The notes under the pieces: generated by a model
Seen by the model: only the letters and a program-made list of their open reading frames with translations
What the model was told of the DNA's origin: nothing
Database searches by the model: none
Translations under genes and position numbers: made by a program
Assembly (NCBI RefSeq): GCF_033115175.1
Contig: NC_084827.1
Span: 19,772,001-19,836,000 of the forward strand
Source: Lepus europaeus
Taxonomy: Eukaryota > Chordata > Mammalia > Lagomorpha > Leporidae
Direction: 5' to 3'
DNA length: 64,000 nt
Shown: in pieces, positions 24,661 through 38,000 of the stretch
Position numbering within the stretch: position 1 is the stretch's first letter
Layout of the letters: every line of letters starts with the position of its first letter

Positions 24661-24847
24661 GTTCCTGCGTCAGTTCGTTCGTTCAGCAGAAGTAGCGCTG
24701 TGGGACCCCTCAGGAGAAACGGCACTCGCTGTTCTCTAGGGCAAGAACATGTCTGTATCATGTGTGTATGTATGTAGCCATGACTCATAGTTAACAGATA
24801 CTGAATACAGAAAGTTTGTGGGAGAATGGAATTAGAAGTTAAGCCAA

Positions 24848-25011
24848 GGGGCAGGTGCTGGGACGTGGTAGGCTGAGCATCCGCCTGTAGCGCCTGCATC
24901 CCAAATGCGCACTGGTTCGAGTCCGGGCAGCTCCACTTCTGATCCAGCTCCCTGCACGGCCTGGGGAAGCAGCGGAAGATGGCTGAAGTGCCTGGGCCCC
25001 TGCACCCATGT
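24848..25011 (+). mobile_element. SINE fragment (CSINE family), forward
   Basis: GGGGCAGGTGCTGGGACGTG, GGTTCGAGTCC (B-box like) and CTGGGCCCCTGCACCCATG; the 3' half is absent. Confidence 0.7.
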
Positions 25012-25267
25012 TAAGCGTTCAAAGTAAGGCAAAAAACACTTACACTGGAGAGTATAGGGCATTCAGGAGAAGTTAAAGAATCTGGAGGTTTCCCTGAGGA
25101 CAGCGGTTCTAGAGCTGCCCGTGTGACTGCGGTGCACAGAGGCGGGGCTGCAAGAGCAGAGAGCACACTGGGATGCCTCTGTGGTTAGAGATGGCTGCCG
25201 ATTTCCAGCAGTGGTCATAGAGGAGGTGGCTGGAGAAGAATGGACAAAACCTAATTGTTTTATAGGC

Positions 25268-25724
25268 AGACATGGAGAGAGAGCCCCCTTTCTCTGCCTG
25301 CAACGGCCAGAGCTGTGCTGGGCCAGAGCCAGGAGCTGGTAATGTGACCCAGGTCTCCCCTGGGGGTGGCAGGGACCCAGTTACTGGAGTCGTTGCCTCC
25401 CAGGGTCTGCGTTGTTGGGACGCTGCAGCCGGGAATTCAGCTTGGGTCTTCCTGTCTGAGGTGTGGGCCAGGCCACAGCCAGGAGTCAGGAGCTTCATCT
25501 GTGTCTCCCACATACACATAGGTGACAGGAGACCGAACACTGGGCTGTCTTCTGCTGCTTTTCCCATGCCATTAACAAGCAGCTGGATTGGAAGTGGAGC
25601 AGCTGGGACATGAATCTGCTACATCACAATGCCAGCCCTTGGATTTGGGTGTCTTCTTTTTTTTTTTTTTAAGATTTATTTATTTATTTGAAAGGCAGAG
25701 TTATGGAGAGGCAGATGCAGAGAA

Positions 25725-25756
<32 letters not shown>

Positions 25757-26342
25757 GTCTTCCATCCACCAGTTCACTCCTCAAATGGCTGCAACAGCTA
25801 GAGCTGGGCTGATCTGAAGCCAGGAGACAGGAGCTTCTTCCGGGTCTCCCATGCAGGTGCAGGGGCCCAAGCACTTGGGCCATCCTCCACTGCTTTCCTA
25901 GGTCATAGCAAAGAGCTGGATTGGAAGTGGAGCAGCTGGGACTTGAACCAGCTCCCATATGGGATGCTGGTGCTGCAGGCGGCGGCTTTACCCGCTATGT
26001 GACAGCACTGGGCCCAGAGTTTGGTGTCTTAACCACTAGGCTAAGCACCTGTTCCCAAACTGATTTTTGCTTATTTTATTTATTTGAGTGACAAGGGGAG
26101 AGAGATTACGTGAGCAAGCAAGTAAGCTCTGGGCCAGGCCAAAGCTGGGAGCCAGGAACTCAATCAAGTCTCCCATGTGAGTGACTGGAACCCAATTACT
26201 TGAGCCATTACCTGTGGCCTCTCAGGGTCTGCATTAGCAAGTGGCTGTAATTGGGAGTAAAGCCGGTAAAGTTTTGAACCCAGGCATTCCAACATGGGAT
26301 GCAGGAGTTCCAAGCAGGATCTTAACAGCTATGCCAAACACC
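25268..26342 (-). mobile_element. Cluster of three to four reverse CSINE copies
   Basis: Old, partly merged copies at about 25268-25620, a fuller copy at 25659-26014 (T tract, AAGATTTATTTATTTATTTG, CCCGCTATGTGACAGCACTG) and an old one at 26066-26342. Boundaries of the old ones are approximate. Confidence 0.75.
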
Positions 26343-28186
26343 CTCCCCCAAAACTGGTTTTTGAGTCGAATGTGTGTGGAGAGCAAGGTGGAAAAACACC
26401 CAGGTGACTCCCAAGTTTCTGGCCCGTGCAGCTGAATGACATGAGGAATGTTCCGGAAAGATTGGACTCTGTGAGATGAGGGGGTTGAAGGGGAAAGGAC
26501 CACTCCTTTCTCTTCCCTTCCAACAAACAGGCACCCCCAGCGTCGGGCACCAGCTGTGTGTGAGGAGCACATGAGATGCCCCTGTGGCCGGGCCCACGAG
26601 AGGCCTGGGGTCGGCACACCCCTGTGTTTGAATGTGGGCCCATCATGTAGCATTGGGTGGCTTTGGCCTCAGGACCTACATTCTGAGCCCGGGTTTCTTC
26701 AGCTAATCCTGCGCCCACCTCACAGGGCTGTTCTGGAGATGAAGTGAGAAAGGGCCCATGAATACTCAGCACCCAGAGCCCAGAGCGGCTGGGCTGGAGA
26801 CCTGGAAATGCATCCACACACACAGACGGCGGGCAGCAAACCCTCGGAGAAAGCCCTCAGTGCAAGTGTGAGATGGGGCGAGAGGTGGGAGGAAGAGCCT
26901 GCTCCGAGTGCTGGGCGCAGTGCCTGGCACCCAACTGGCCTGCAGGGCTCACAAGTGCCGGGGTGCTTAATAGAACGCAGCACCTTCCGTGGGTTTGCCA
27001 GTCACGGAAGGGGCAGGGACAGCATCACACTCATCACCCACTCGCTCCTTCCTGCAGCCACCCTGTATCAAGTGGGATTGTCATCGGGGGCCGAAGACAC
27101 AGGGTTGGTAAAAGGGAACTTCTGTCCTCAGGAGCTTCCTGCGGGGCCTGGGGGCAGGGTCCAGAGCAAGGAGGGGAGGGTCCCTCCTTCCCTGAGCAGG
27201 AAGAGAAGCAGCTTAAAGGGTGAGGAGGTGGGGAGGGGGTGGTTACCAGCTGCAGCCACAAGTGTTTTGGGTCTTTCCTGGTGCACCTGCCACCATGCGC
27301 CACAATGCCTGGGGACCGGCATGGGGTAGCCAGGCCCACAGAGCAAGGCGAGTCCTGGTCCTGCTCAGCCTCTCGGGTGCTCCTGAACTGAGGCACTGGC
27401 ACCCACAGAAGGGCCTCCTGGCCAGGAGTTGTCTGGCGGCAGAGGCCAGATCAGAACAGTGAATGCAGCCAGGGCCGTATGGAGGCTGGGTTGCTGAGCC
27501 AGGGAGGGGGCCAGGCAGCTTCCTGTTGGCCAAGAGGACTGGGGGACACAGGAGGCTGAGAGGAGGGGTTGGAGTGGATGGTGTGGAGTGGGCACACTGC
27601 TGAGTCACACCGGTGGAGGGCCTGGCAGTGAGCCTCCTGGGTCTCGGCCTGGAAGAGTAGGTGTTAGCCTGGGGCAAGAGAGAGCCACAGAAAGGCACAA
27701 ACCGCAGCCGGGCACAGTGCGTTCAGGGTGCCCCTCCTCCAGCTGCAGCCCAGAGGATGGGCTGGAGGGAGCTGGCCTGGGCCAGGGGGGCCTAGTGGAG
27801 GCAGCTGGTCCAGGAGTCCAGGCCCAGGCAAGCTCAGGGCTACAGGTGGGGGGTAGCGCAGGCCCAGTCTGATCCAGACACTGAGGTCAGGCTGAACTGG
27901 AACTAGCCGCCTAGAGCAGTCTTCTAAGACTTGGAGTCCTCCCCACCCCCGTACTAGCCACCAACCCTCTAGCTAAGGACCAAGCCCTCATCCCCAAGCT
28001 GCCGTCGCAGCTTGGTTCTTCCAAGCATTCGGCCAACAGCCCAGATCTTGCCCAAGCCCGGGCCCGTCCTCCGGGGATGGCGATCCAGCCTCCGCCCGCC
28101 CGGGACCGCAGTGTCGAGAGGCTGGAAGGCCGCCAGCCTGGGGCGCGCACTCACAAGCAACAGCGGAGCCTCTGCGACAGCCGTAC

Positions 28187-28192
28187 TTTATT
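28187..28192 (-). terminator. FLNC: FLNC polyadenylation signal (AATAAA)
   Basis: TTTATT on the plus strand gives AATAAA on the gene strand, about 690 bp after the stop. The 3' untranslated region (28160-28878) includes GT-rich and A-rich stretches but no repeat insertion. Confidence 0.75.
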
Positions 28193-28878
28193 TGGAGTTT
28201 TCTACCCAGGCAGCTCCCAGATGAGCCGCAGACATGTGCAAAAGTCCCCCCAGAAAGCTGGGCCTCGCAGTGTGTAAAAAAGGCCCCCCATGGGGCAGAG
28301 CTGTGCAACCGTAAAAAAAAAAAAAAAAGGAAAAAGAAAAAACGGAGAGAGAAATCAGTCCCCTGGGAAGCCAGGCTGGGCGGGGTGTGCATCGCTCGCT
28401 CGGGGCAGTCCACGTGCTCTCGCTCCGGGTCTGTTTTCTTCTCTGATTGTGCTTTCTTTTCCAAGTCCTTCCACGCTGGGGGTGTGGCCACCAGGGGGGC
28501 CAGACACAATCCTCAGAGGCAGGCCTCCCCCCTCCCCGTCCACCCGGGGCCAGCAGTGTGGTTGAAGGGTGACATCTGTCACACACACAGACACCTCCAA
28601 CAACGCGCTCACCCCTGGGCCTCAGCCTCGCCTGGGGACTCAGGGCTGGCCCAACCCCCTGTCCAGCCTTTGTCCCCGGGCCTGGCCCCAGTCTGCCCTC
28701 ATGCCACGTTCAAGAGCAGCAGGGTGGGGAGGCTGAGCCGTTCGCTGCACACCCAGGGCAGGCGTTGGCAGTGTGTTATTCCACGCGTGTGCATCTGGGT
28801 GTGGCGTGTGTGTGTGTGTATGTGTAGTGTGTGTCTGGCCGGAGGAGGGGGCGGAGGCTGGGGGAGGCACTTCTGGGA

Positions 28879-29066
28879 TTAGGGCACATTGACTTTGAAG
28901 GGGCTTCCGGGCACGCTCTCGTCGCCCCACTTGACGATGAGGATGTAGTCCCCTTTCTCCTTGACAGTGTAGGTGACGTTGTACACCCGGTTCCCCATAT
29001 GTTTCACGTACACCTCCTCGCAGGGCGTCTTGGGCCCGTGCACACCCACCATCATCATGTTGGTGC
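28879..29066 (-). CDS. FLNC: FLNC exon 48: repeat 24, dimerisation domain
   Basis: Starts [17 protein letters not shown] and ends GSPFKVNVP before TAA. Repeat 24 forms the homodimer in filamins. The last residues read KVNVP where the human protein, as I recall it, reads KVKVP. Confidence 0.96.
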
Positions 29067-32000
29067 CTGGAGAGGAGGCAGAGGGACACACTCACGCTGG
29101 GCCCCCGCAGCCCGCACCCTGCTCCTGGCTGCTGCTTGCTCCCACCCCCAGCCCCTGCACGCACGAGCCCACCCCAAGAGAGCACGTTCTCTCCCCCCTC
29201 AGGCCTGCCTGCTTTGCTGCAGTCCACGGTGAAGGAATTCTTCTGACCCACAAAGGCCTGGGACAGCCCGGGGCCCCGCGTCACCACCTTGCTGGCATCC
29301 GAGGAGAACTTGGGGATGGAGCTGTAGCTGGAGCCACGGCTTGAGGACGACTTGGTCACGGTCTCCACCAGAACCGTGGATGTTTCGTGAAGGCTGTGGC
29401 CTCCAGACAGCCGGGGACCTGCGGGGCAGGGCAGGGTGGGCACGAGCCTGTGAGAGGGGCTCCCTGCCCCTCCCCAGGCAGTGGACCCCCAGCCAAGCAC
29501 TGACAGCCCCGAGGGACTCAGTCCCAGGCCACACAGCCTGCACCAGGCGCCTGCCTCCCATCCTCCGGCCGAACGCCTGCCTGAGCTACCAGCTGCAATG
29601 TACTCTCTCAGCCCTAGGTCTTGGGCCTGTGATGGCTCCGTCTCTCAAACCTTTAGGCTCTGTCTGCAAACTCAAGTAGCTCAGAGTGAAGGATCCATGC
29701 TACACAAAGGAACACACACCCAGGGCAGCGGACAACCTCAGCTAACTATTCACTGTCTCTTCTTGGAAGCAAGAAGTGTGGGAAGCCAGGAGGGAGTAAG
29801 GTTAAACGCTAGCCCGGGGAGCCACTTCCAGTAAAAGATGGTTAACCAAGTGGTAGACAACGAAAGAAGAGACTGGATTTCTGAAGATGACTAGCCGTGA
29901 GCCGGCAGACAGTGGAACCAAGCCCACCTCTGTCCCGGGGAACTTGGCCATGATGTCTGGGGGCAGGCTATGACGGGGGTGTGGACAGCCACTGAAGTTG
30001 TCCAGGCTACACTGGCTGCAGGCTGGGATGGATGGACTTCTTCCACCCTGGCCACTCACCTGTGACCTTGGCCTTGAAGGGGCTGCCCACGATGTGCTGG
30101 GGGCCACCATACTTGATGGCAATGAGGTAGTTTCCAGGGGCCATGGGAGTGTAAGTGACCACGTGGCCCTCGGGACACTCCCGACAGTCCAGCTGCACCT
30201 TGGAGGGGCCGTCAATGGTGACAGACAAGGCCCCTGAGCCGGCGTTCAGGGTGTTCACGATGAATTCTGATGACACACCTGGGGACCAGAGGGAGGAAGG
30301 CTGTAGGCAGGCAGGGCTTGCAGCCCACAGCAGGCACCTTGGGCAGCTCTGTGAGCACTGACCCCACCTGCAGGGAAAAGCAATACAGGACTGGTGGCTG
30401 AGCACATGCAAATCCATCCATGTCCCCTGCACTCACCAGTGGTGCCTCCCTCGAGGCCAGGACCATAGGCTGACACCAGGCCTGGGTCCCCAGCCTGGCT
30501 CTGCTCCCCAACACGGATCTTGAAGGGACTTCCGGGGATGTGAGCTCCGTTGAACTTGACATCGATCGAGTGGACCCCATTCTCATGGGGGATGAAGCGG
30601 ATGGTATGCTTGTCTGTGGGCAGAGGGTTGGTGGGTGAGCCTCCTCCTCCCCTACCCCTCCCCAGAAGGTCCTGGCCTGGCAAGGGTGACAGGGGCAGGG
30701 CCAGCTCACCACTGTCTAGCTCGGACACGTAGCACTCCTCCACGGCCCCCGAGGGTGTGTGCACCCTAGCATCAATCACGCCCCGTGCACCGTTGAGCTG
30801 CACCGCGAAGGACGCCGGCTGATTCACCTTGAGCCCCGTCTCCTGCAATGGCCAGAGAGAGAGGATGCTCAGACCCCCAGAAGGGCCAGGGCTAAAGCTG
30901 TCTTCCCTGTGCCCAATGCTGCTCTCACTGTTAGCACAGCCTGGCCCCTGCCTGCCAGCCCAGGTAGCCAGAGAGGAGGCAGAAGCTGGTCTGCAGGCCT
31001 CTATATCCACCTGCTGTGAGGAGGGCACCGGCCTAACTGTGCTGGGGATGGTGTGAGATGAGAGCTGACGTGCCCCTATCCTGGCCAAGGAAGGCGAGCA
31101 GAGTTGGTCAATGGTGTGGAAGCAAGTGCTCGATGGTGCTTGTGGACTGCAGTGCCTGGAGCTCAGAGAGGAAGGTGCAGACTGGCCTGGGGACGCTTCC
31201 AGGAGGAGGCGGACCAATGTTGTGCGCGTTCCCATGGGCCAGAATACAAGGAAGATACCAGCTGAAAACCGGCAGCGGCAGAACGCCAAGCAGCCCCGGC
31301 GGCCGGGAGAGGACGCAGGCTGTGAAGGCCACACGCGCTCACGGCAGAGGAGCCCTCGGCCCGCCCGATTTACTATTTTGTACTGATTTTCTATTCCTAG
31401 CCTCATAAACATGGGCTCTACTGCTGAGAACCTACAGAAGGAGAGGACAAACTCTGTCTCGAGAAACGACAGGTGGCAGTAAGGACACAGAGACGACCCC
31501 GGTAAAAGGCAGAGACCAGGCATGAGTGAGTGGGTGCCAGGCGAGCAGCAGGGACTGAGTCTCCCCCAGGGCTCCCATCTGGCTGTACAGGCAGCGACAG
31601 AGAGGGGCCTTAGCTGGCTGGCCCTCCAAGAAGCACGGCTAAATCCCTGTGCTAAGTCACACACCTGGAGGCTGGTGACCGTGAGACGGCGTGCGTCGTC
31701 CGAGAGGGAGGCCACGGGCACCACAAAGGGGCTGTCCGGGATGTGCTCGTCGTTGAACTTGATGGAGACCTCGTAGTCACCTGGGGAAGAGGCCAGTCAA
31801 CATGAGCCCTGGGACGGGAGGTGGGCACAGAACCACCCCCATCTCCACCTTATCCCCAGGACTGGGCCAGGTATTAGCTCTGGAGACAGACCACATTCCC
31901 AGGGGTCTCAGGGTGGAAGGAGAAAGGGCAGGGACCCCAGCTGAGGGTCCCAGGTATCTTCTGCCTGGCCAGTGAGCAGACACCCAGTCTGGAAGGTGAG

Positions 32001-35000
32001 GTAGGCCCAGCCTCCACTGCCCGCTCCCCCCAGTGTGGACACCAACCTGGTTCCTGGACCACATAGGAGACACCACAGGAGCCATCTTTGCGATCCTCAA
32101 ATGCGATCTCCGCCTTGCTGGGGCCCTCCACAGCGATGGACAGGCCCCCGGCACCGGCCTCTCGGGTCCAGATGCTGAACTCGGCTGGATTTGGGGGAGC
32201 AAGGCAGGAGTGGTCCCTGAGTACCAGCACCCCTCACTGGCCACCCTGACCCCGTGCCCCCTCCCGGCCCCTTCCCCTCACCTGGCACGCCGGCCACACC
32301 TCGCTCCAGCCCTGTGCCTCCGGCCCGCACCTTGTGGGCTCCACCTTCACCCAGCGGCCCTACGGTGAACTGAAAGGGGCTGCCGGGCACGTGCTGACCG
32401 CGGTACTTGACAGTGACCGTGTGGGGGCCCATCTCCTGGGGCACAAAGCGCACGCTGTATGCGCTGTCCTCCCCCTCAACGATCTCTGCGGCCTCCGTCT
32501 TGCCCGATGGGCTGGTCACCTGTGCTGTCATGTCCTGAGAGCTGGCCTCACCTGCAGGGTGGCAGGGGACGGGGAGGGGTGTCAGGGCGGCAGTGGGGCT
32601 ACTCCTGGCTCCAGCCCTTTCCTTCCCCTCCAGACCAGGCACGGCTGTCTGGGCCCAGGTGACCCCACCCCACCTCCGTGTCTCTGGGGAGGAAGGGCCA
32701 GCCCCAGCCCAGCATGGCTCTGCTCACCCTCCTGCTGCCGCGTGATGCTGCCGAAGGAGCCCAGGCGTTCCCGGCCCAGGAAGTCCCCGAAGACAGCGGG
32801 GAAGGGGTCCCCGCCGACCTGGGTGGACTCCTCCACCCGCACCTCACGCTTGGTCTCCCCGCCCCGCGTCTTGCTGATTTCCGTGCGTTCCGTGCGAGTG
32901 TACGTGTGGCTGCTGCGTGTGAAGGTGCGGGTCAGGCGCTCCTGGGCGGACACCATCTGGAACCAGTTGCCTGGGGGGACGCCAGTGAGCCAGGGTGAGA
33001 GGAGGGGCGCAGTGAGCAGGCAAGACCCAGACTCTGGGCCAGGCCCCTCTCCTCCAGCCCGCCCCGCCCCGCCCAGACCCTCCGTGGCTCGCACCTGGGA
33101 TCTTGAGGTTGAGGTCACAGGTGCTGCCGATGGTGGCGATGGACGGCGCCTGCCTACGCCGGGTGATGCTTTCCTTCATACGGCCCTCACCAGTAACCTT
33201 GACCGTGAAGGGGCTCCCTGGAGTGGGAGGATGGGTGGGTCAGACCCCTGGAGCACCGCCCCCTCACCCCCGCCAGCTGCTGCCCCCTTGCACCGCCTCG
33301 GCCCACAGCCTCACCCGGCACATGCTTGTCCGCAAACTTGATGTTGATGATGTAGGTGCCAGGCTCGGTGGGGCAGTAGGTGACTTTGCACGTGCCATCC
33401 TCCATGTCCTCACAGTTGATGTCCACCTTGCTGGGGCCCTCAATACTCAGTCCCAGGCCCCCGTAACCTGGGAGGAAAATGAGGGACACGTCTCCCTCAG
33501 CTCCGTGCCACCCATGCCGCTTTGCTCTCCCTGCCCCGAAGGGCAGGACCCGCCCAGAATGGGCACCCAGTGCGTATTGTAACCTCTGATGCAAATGGCT
33601 CAGTGGGAGGCAGAGGGTCGAACCAAGCACTGCTCAAGAGGGCCATGGGTCAGGCAGTCCGGGAGTTTCCCTAAGGCCTCTCGGATCCCAGCAGGTGAGG
33701 GAGAGGCTAAGCTTCCTCTGAACCGTGAGACCTGGCCTGGGGACACTAACCTTCCACTGAATGGGCGGGGACTGGGAGTCCCAATAGGAGTGGGCCAGGA
33801 AGTTCTGGGAGGAGCCTGTGGCTAGGGGGTGCCAGGCAGGCAGGCAGGACAAGAGCCCTCCGGAGGAGGGAGGGGGCAGAGAAGTACCTGCGTTCCGCGT
33901 GTCCACGATGAACTCTGACACCTGGAAGGTCTGGCCCTCCGACAGGCCCTTGCCCCAGACGCGCACCTTGCTGGCGTCCCCAATCTCAGACGGCCCCACC
34001 AGGATCTTGAAGGGGCTGTTGGTGACATGCTTGCCACTCTTGCGCACGCTGACCACGTGCTCCCCGACCTCCTTGGGGGTGAAGGAGATCCCTGTGGGGA
34101 GCGGGTGTCAGGCGGAGCGTCCCGCTGGGGCCTCCGTCCCCAAGAGGCACGCACACAGTCCCCGCCCTGGGCCTGTGCTCACCGATGTGCCGGTTGGGCA
34201 GCCGCTTCAGCAGGCAGGGCTCCTCGTTGCCCGATGGGGCCCGGATGCTGGCGGTCAGCTGGCTCAGGTCGCTCTCGGTGATCTTCAGCGACACATCCGT
34301 GGAGGTGCCCACATTCAGCTGGGACGTCCTCATCGAGTCGTCCCCTGTTGGGGTGGAGGGGAGATTGGGGCATTGGGCTTTGTGACTCCAGGTCAGACCC
34401 TGCTGGACTCAACCTGGGAAGGCCCTTCCCCTTGGGGGGGGGGGCGGCTCAGAGCTGCACTGGCTAAATTCCTACAGGAAGCTCTGTGTGTATTCCAATC
34501 CCGGATCGCCTGGTGTCACAGAAGCAAAGCACTAGACTGGGCCACACAGACCCCTTCCTCGCTGTGTGGCTCCAGTCGAGCCACTCAGCCCTGAGGGACA
34601 GGTCCCCTCATCTGTCCAAAGGCTCCGCGACACCCTAACTCTCAGGGGTGCCTTCACCGAGGAGGTGAGATGACACATTTTAAAGTGTAGAAGTGGGTAT
34701 GTTTCCTGCCTGCGGTGGAGACTGGCGCGTTCCTTGCATTTACCCCCTCCTCCACCCCGAGGGGCCTCTCCCCAGCTCCCCTGAACATGGCACATCACAC
34801 GTGTCCGCACGCACGCCCCACCTGTGATCTTGGCGGTGAAGGGGCTCCCCGGGATGTGCTTGTCGTCAAAGCGCACGATGATGCTGTAGTCCCCAGGCGC
34901 CGTGGGCAGGTAGGACACAGTGCAGGTGCCGTCCTTGTTGTCCTTGCACGTGATCTCTGCCTTGGATGGGCCCTCCACAGCCAGCGACAGACCCCCTGGA

Positions 35001-38000
35001 GGTGGAGGTGGGGCTGAGGTCAGAGGTCCTGCCTTGGCCCCTGCACCTGGCTCGGGCCTCGCCCCACCCCCCTGTCTGCAGCCCCCTCACCTTCCCCAGC
35101 ATCTTTGGTGACAATGGTGAAGGTGGCCGGCTTGTTGACCATGCCATGGCTCAGGCCTGGCCCATAGGCACTGACGTGGCGGCTGTTGATGGCGTCCACA
35201 TAGAACTGCAGGGGGCTCCCTGAGTGGGGAAGGGGGGTTGAGTCAGCAGTAGAGTCAGGGGCTGCCTGGGCCCCCACTGGGCACCTGCATCTCCCAGCAG
35301 CCTCCCTGTTGAGCTAAGCTCCTCAGCACCTCCGTGGTGTCTGTACACAGCAGGTGCTTGATTAACTACTTGTTCCCAGGAGGAAGGCAGAGTTGAAGCC
35401 ACTGTGGTTCCCGTCCACCCCGCACCACCAGGCTGGCCCAACTCACCGGGGATGTGGTTGCCGTCGTACTTGATCCCCATGTGGTGCAGGCCCTTCTCGG
35501 TGGGCGCATACCTCACCGTGATGGTGCCGTCCTTGTTGTCGGTGATGTTGGGCCGGGCTGTCTTCCCGGACGGCATCCGCACCTCCCCTGTGGGGCACAC
35601 ATAGCTACACGGGGGCCCTGGTTTCCTAGCACAACCCTCTGCTGTCCCAGACCATGTTCCTGGGTGGCTCTGCTGCTACCCCAGAGGCTGGGCACCTGCC
35701 GGGAGCAGTGGGATGAAGCTGCCCTGGGAGGCAGACAGCTCGAGCCTGAGTTCCAGCTCTGCCCCACTTGCTGTGTGACCCTGGCTGGCTCCCTTCCTCT
35801 CTTTCAACCCCGGTTTTCATCTCTAGGTCAAGGGGTTGGGCCTGAAAGAGGGTCTCTGCCCTCTGAGCCCTCGTGCCTGGGGCCCCAGGGCCCTACCTGT
35901 GAGCTCCCCTTTCTGCACCGTGAAGGGGATGACCAGGTTGAAGGGCCTCAGCATGGACTCCAGGGGCTCCACGGGCACAACTGGCTCCTCCGTGGCCTGC
36001 AGGGGGTGAGAGCAGACGGTCAGTGGCTGGGGAGGGCCTGGGCCCAAAGTTGGAGAGAGCGAGGAAAAAAGATGGTTAATGGTGAAACCAGAACAGCCTG
36101 CAGAAAAGGTGCATCCAGCTACAGGAGAGGGGGTGCCATGTCCTGCTCGGGGCTCCCTCTGTCCAGCCTGACTCCTGCCTGTTCCCCAAGAGACCCCCAC
36201 ACCAAGCCCCAGCCTGCGGAGAGACAGGAGGAAGAAACGAAGGAAGGGCAGGAGAAGGAGGCGAGGTGCGCCAGTACCCAGTGCGGGGGGCAGGTGCCGG
36301 GCCTGGGAGGGGCGCAGGGCTGGCGCAGCTGCAGCACCTCGGAGGGCTCCTCCACATGAGGCAGGGGATCACACGCCTGGAGAGGCAAGGCACGGGGGGC
36401 ACAGGATGTGGCCGACTCAGCGCAGCCCTGGGTGGGCACCCCAGCTGCTCCGCCCTCTGGAGGGCCTCCCCCTCCTGCAGGGCTGCCCATGGGGACAGTG
36501 GGGCTGAGGGTCAGACAGTTCTGTCACAAAGCTGATGGCCTGGGCTACACTCAGCGCCCCCTATGGGACGCTGTGGGGAATTCAGGGAGCACTGGGGCCC
36601 AGGGAACCAGCAGGGATCCCTTGGTCCCTCCCCTCCCGCCACGCCCAGCTCTGCAGCCTCCCCGGAACTTACCAGCACGTGGAAGGGGCTGTTGGGGATG
36701 TGCTCGCCCCCGAAGCGGATGGTGATGACGTACTTGCCCGGCTCGGGCGCTGTGTAGTAGATGTCGAAGGTGCCGTCGTGGTTCTCGACCACGTCCACGT
36801 CGAGCTCTGCCCCGTCCGGGGTAGACACTGTGCACGTCACCTTCCCCTTGCCCGCTGCCTTGGCGTCCACCGTGATCACGGTCTCCTCCCCGATCTGGAT
36901 GCGGGGCCCCAGACAGGCACCTGCCATGCAGCAGAGCCAGGTCAGGGGCTGTGGGTCCCCAGGCCCAGCTTGGCCCCTTCCCAGCTGCCCTCTAGCACCT
37001 CAGCCCCTAGCAAGAAGAGGAGAGGAAGGGACTCACCCAGGCCGTGGCCTCCAATGGACACTGGAAATAGAGAAGAGTGTGAGGCCGTGCCGCGCTCAGG
37101 TCGGGGGGTGGGAAGGGGAGCCAGGGGAGGTGGGGGGTGAGGGGCAAGGGTGGGCTCCCTGCATGGCGTTCCCCTGGGGCTGGGTGGTAGGCAGGGCAGG
37201 GGCTGTGGGGCGGGTGCTCACCTGTGACGAGGCACTTGCTGGCATCCCCAGTGGGCAGGGCATGGATGCGGAAGGGTGAGTAGGGGATCTCGTCGCCGCC
37301 ATACTTGATGGTGATGGTGTAGCGGCCACTCATGTCAGGCAGGTAGGACACGGTGTACGTGCCATCCCCGTTGTCCCGGATGTTGGCCTTCTTGGGCTTA
37401 CCCTCAGGGTCCTGGGGCCGGGTGAGGAGGGGAGGAAGCAGAGGTCAAGTTCTGTCTATGCCCAGAGCCCGGCTAGCGGGTGGACTGGGTGTGGACTCAC
37501 CAGGATCTGGACAGTGAGCAGCCCTTCACCGGCATCCCGGGCATCGATGGTGAACTCCACGGGCAGGCTGGCTGGGATGCCGGCGGCGTTGAGGCCAGGG
37601 CCGCTGGCCCGCACCTTGCTGGCGTCGTGGGCTGGCAGCACCTTGATCTTGAAGGGGCTGGGGGTGGTGGAAAGGGATGGATTGTGTTGGCTGGAGCATG
37701 ACGAGGCTCAGGGAGATGGGCAGGGCTGTCCCCACAGCCCAGCAGTGACCCAGCAGAGCCCACTCCATAGCTCAGCCACAGAGCTGGGAACGCGAGGCTG
37801 GTCCTCACCTGCGTGGCACCTCCTGGTCGGCGTACTTGACTGCTACCGTGTAGGGCCCGTCCGTGGCGGGGGTGTAGTGGACAGTGTGGGTGCCATCCCC
37901 ATTGTCACGCACCTCCACAGGCTCAGCCACACCTGTGCAGGGGGAGCAGGGTCAGCAGGGCCTCCTGGATCCCAGCCCCCCTCCCCGCACCCTGCCCCAG

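Larger units (their letters stand above)
24661..28164. other. Spacer between ATP6V1F and the 3' end of FLNC
   Basis: No exon could be supported. It is largely made of old and intermediate CSINE copies (24848-25011, about 25268-25620, 25659-26014, 26066-26342) and a MIR-like stretch near 26670-26780. The 26.8-28.1 kb part is unique-looking GC-rich DNA with no clear gene. Confidence 0.6.

Noticed and set aside
30255-31724. 489-codon minus-strand open frame
   Set aside because: It is FLNC exons 43-45 with their introns read through in part; the spliced exons explain the conserved segments.
32334-33341. 335-codon plus-strand open frame over FLNC exons
   Set aside because: Antisense to well-conserved filamin exons 39-41; codon content is that expected of a GC-rich shadow frame.
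35454-36359. 301-codon plus-strand open frame
   Set aside because: Antisense to FLNC exons 31-33 and their introns, with no domain.
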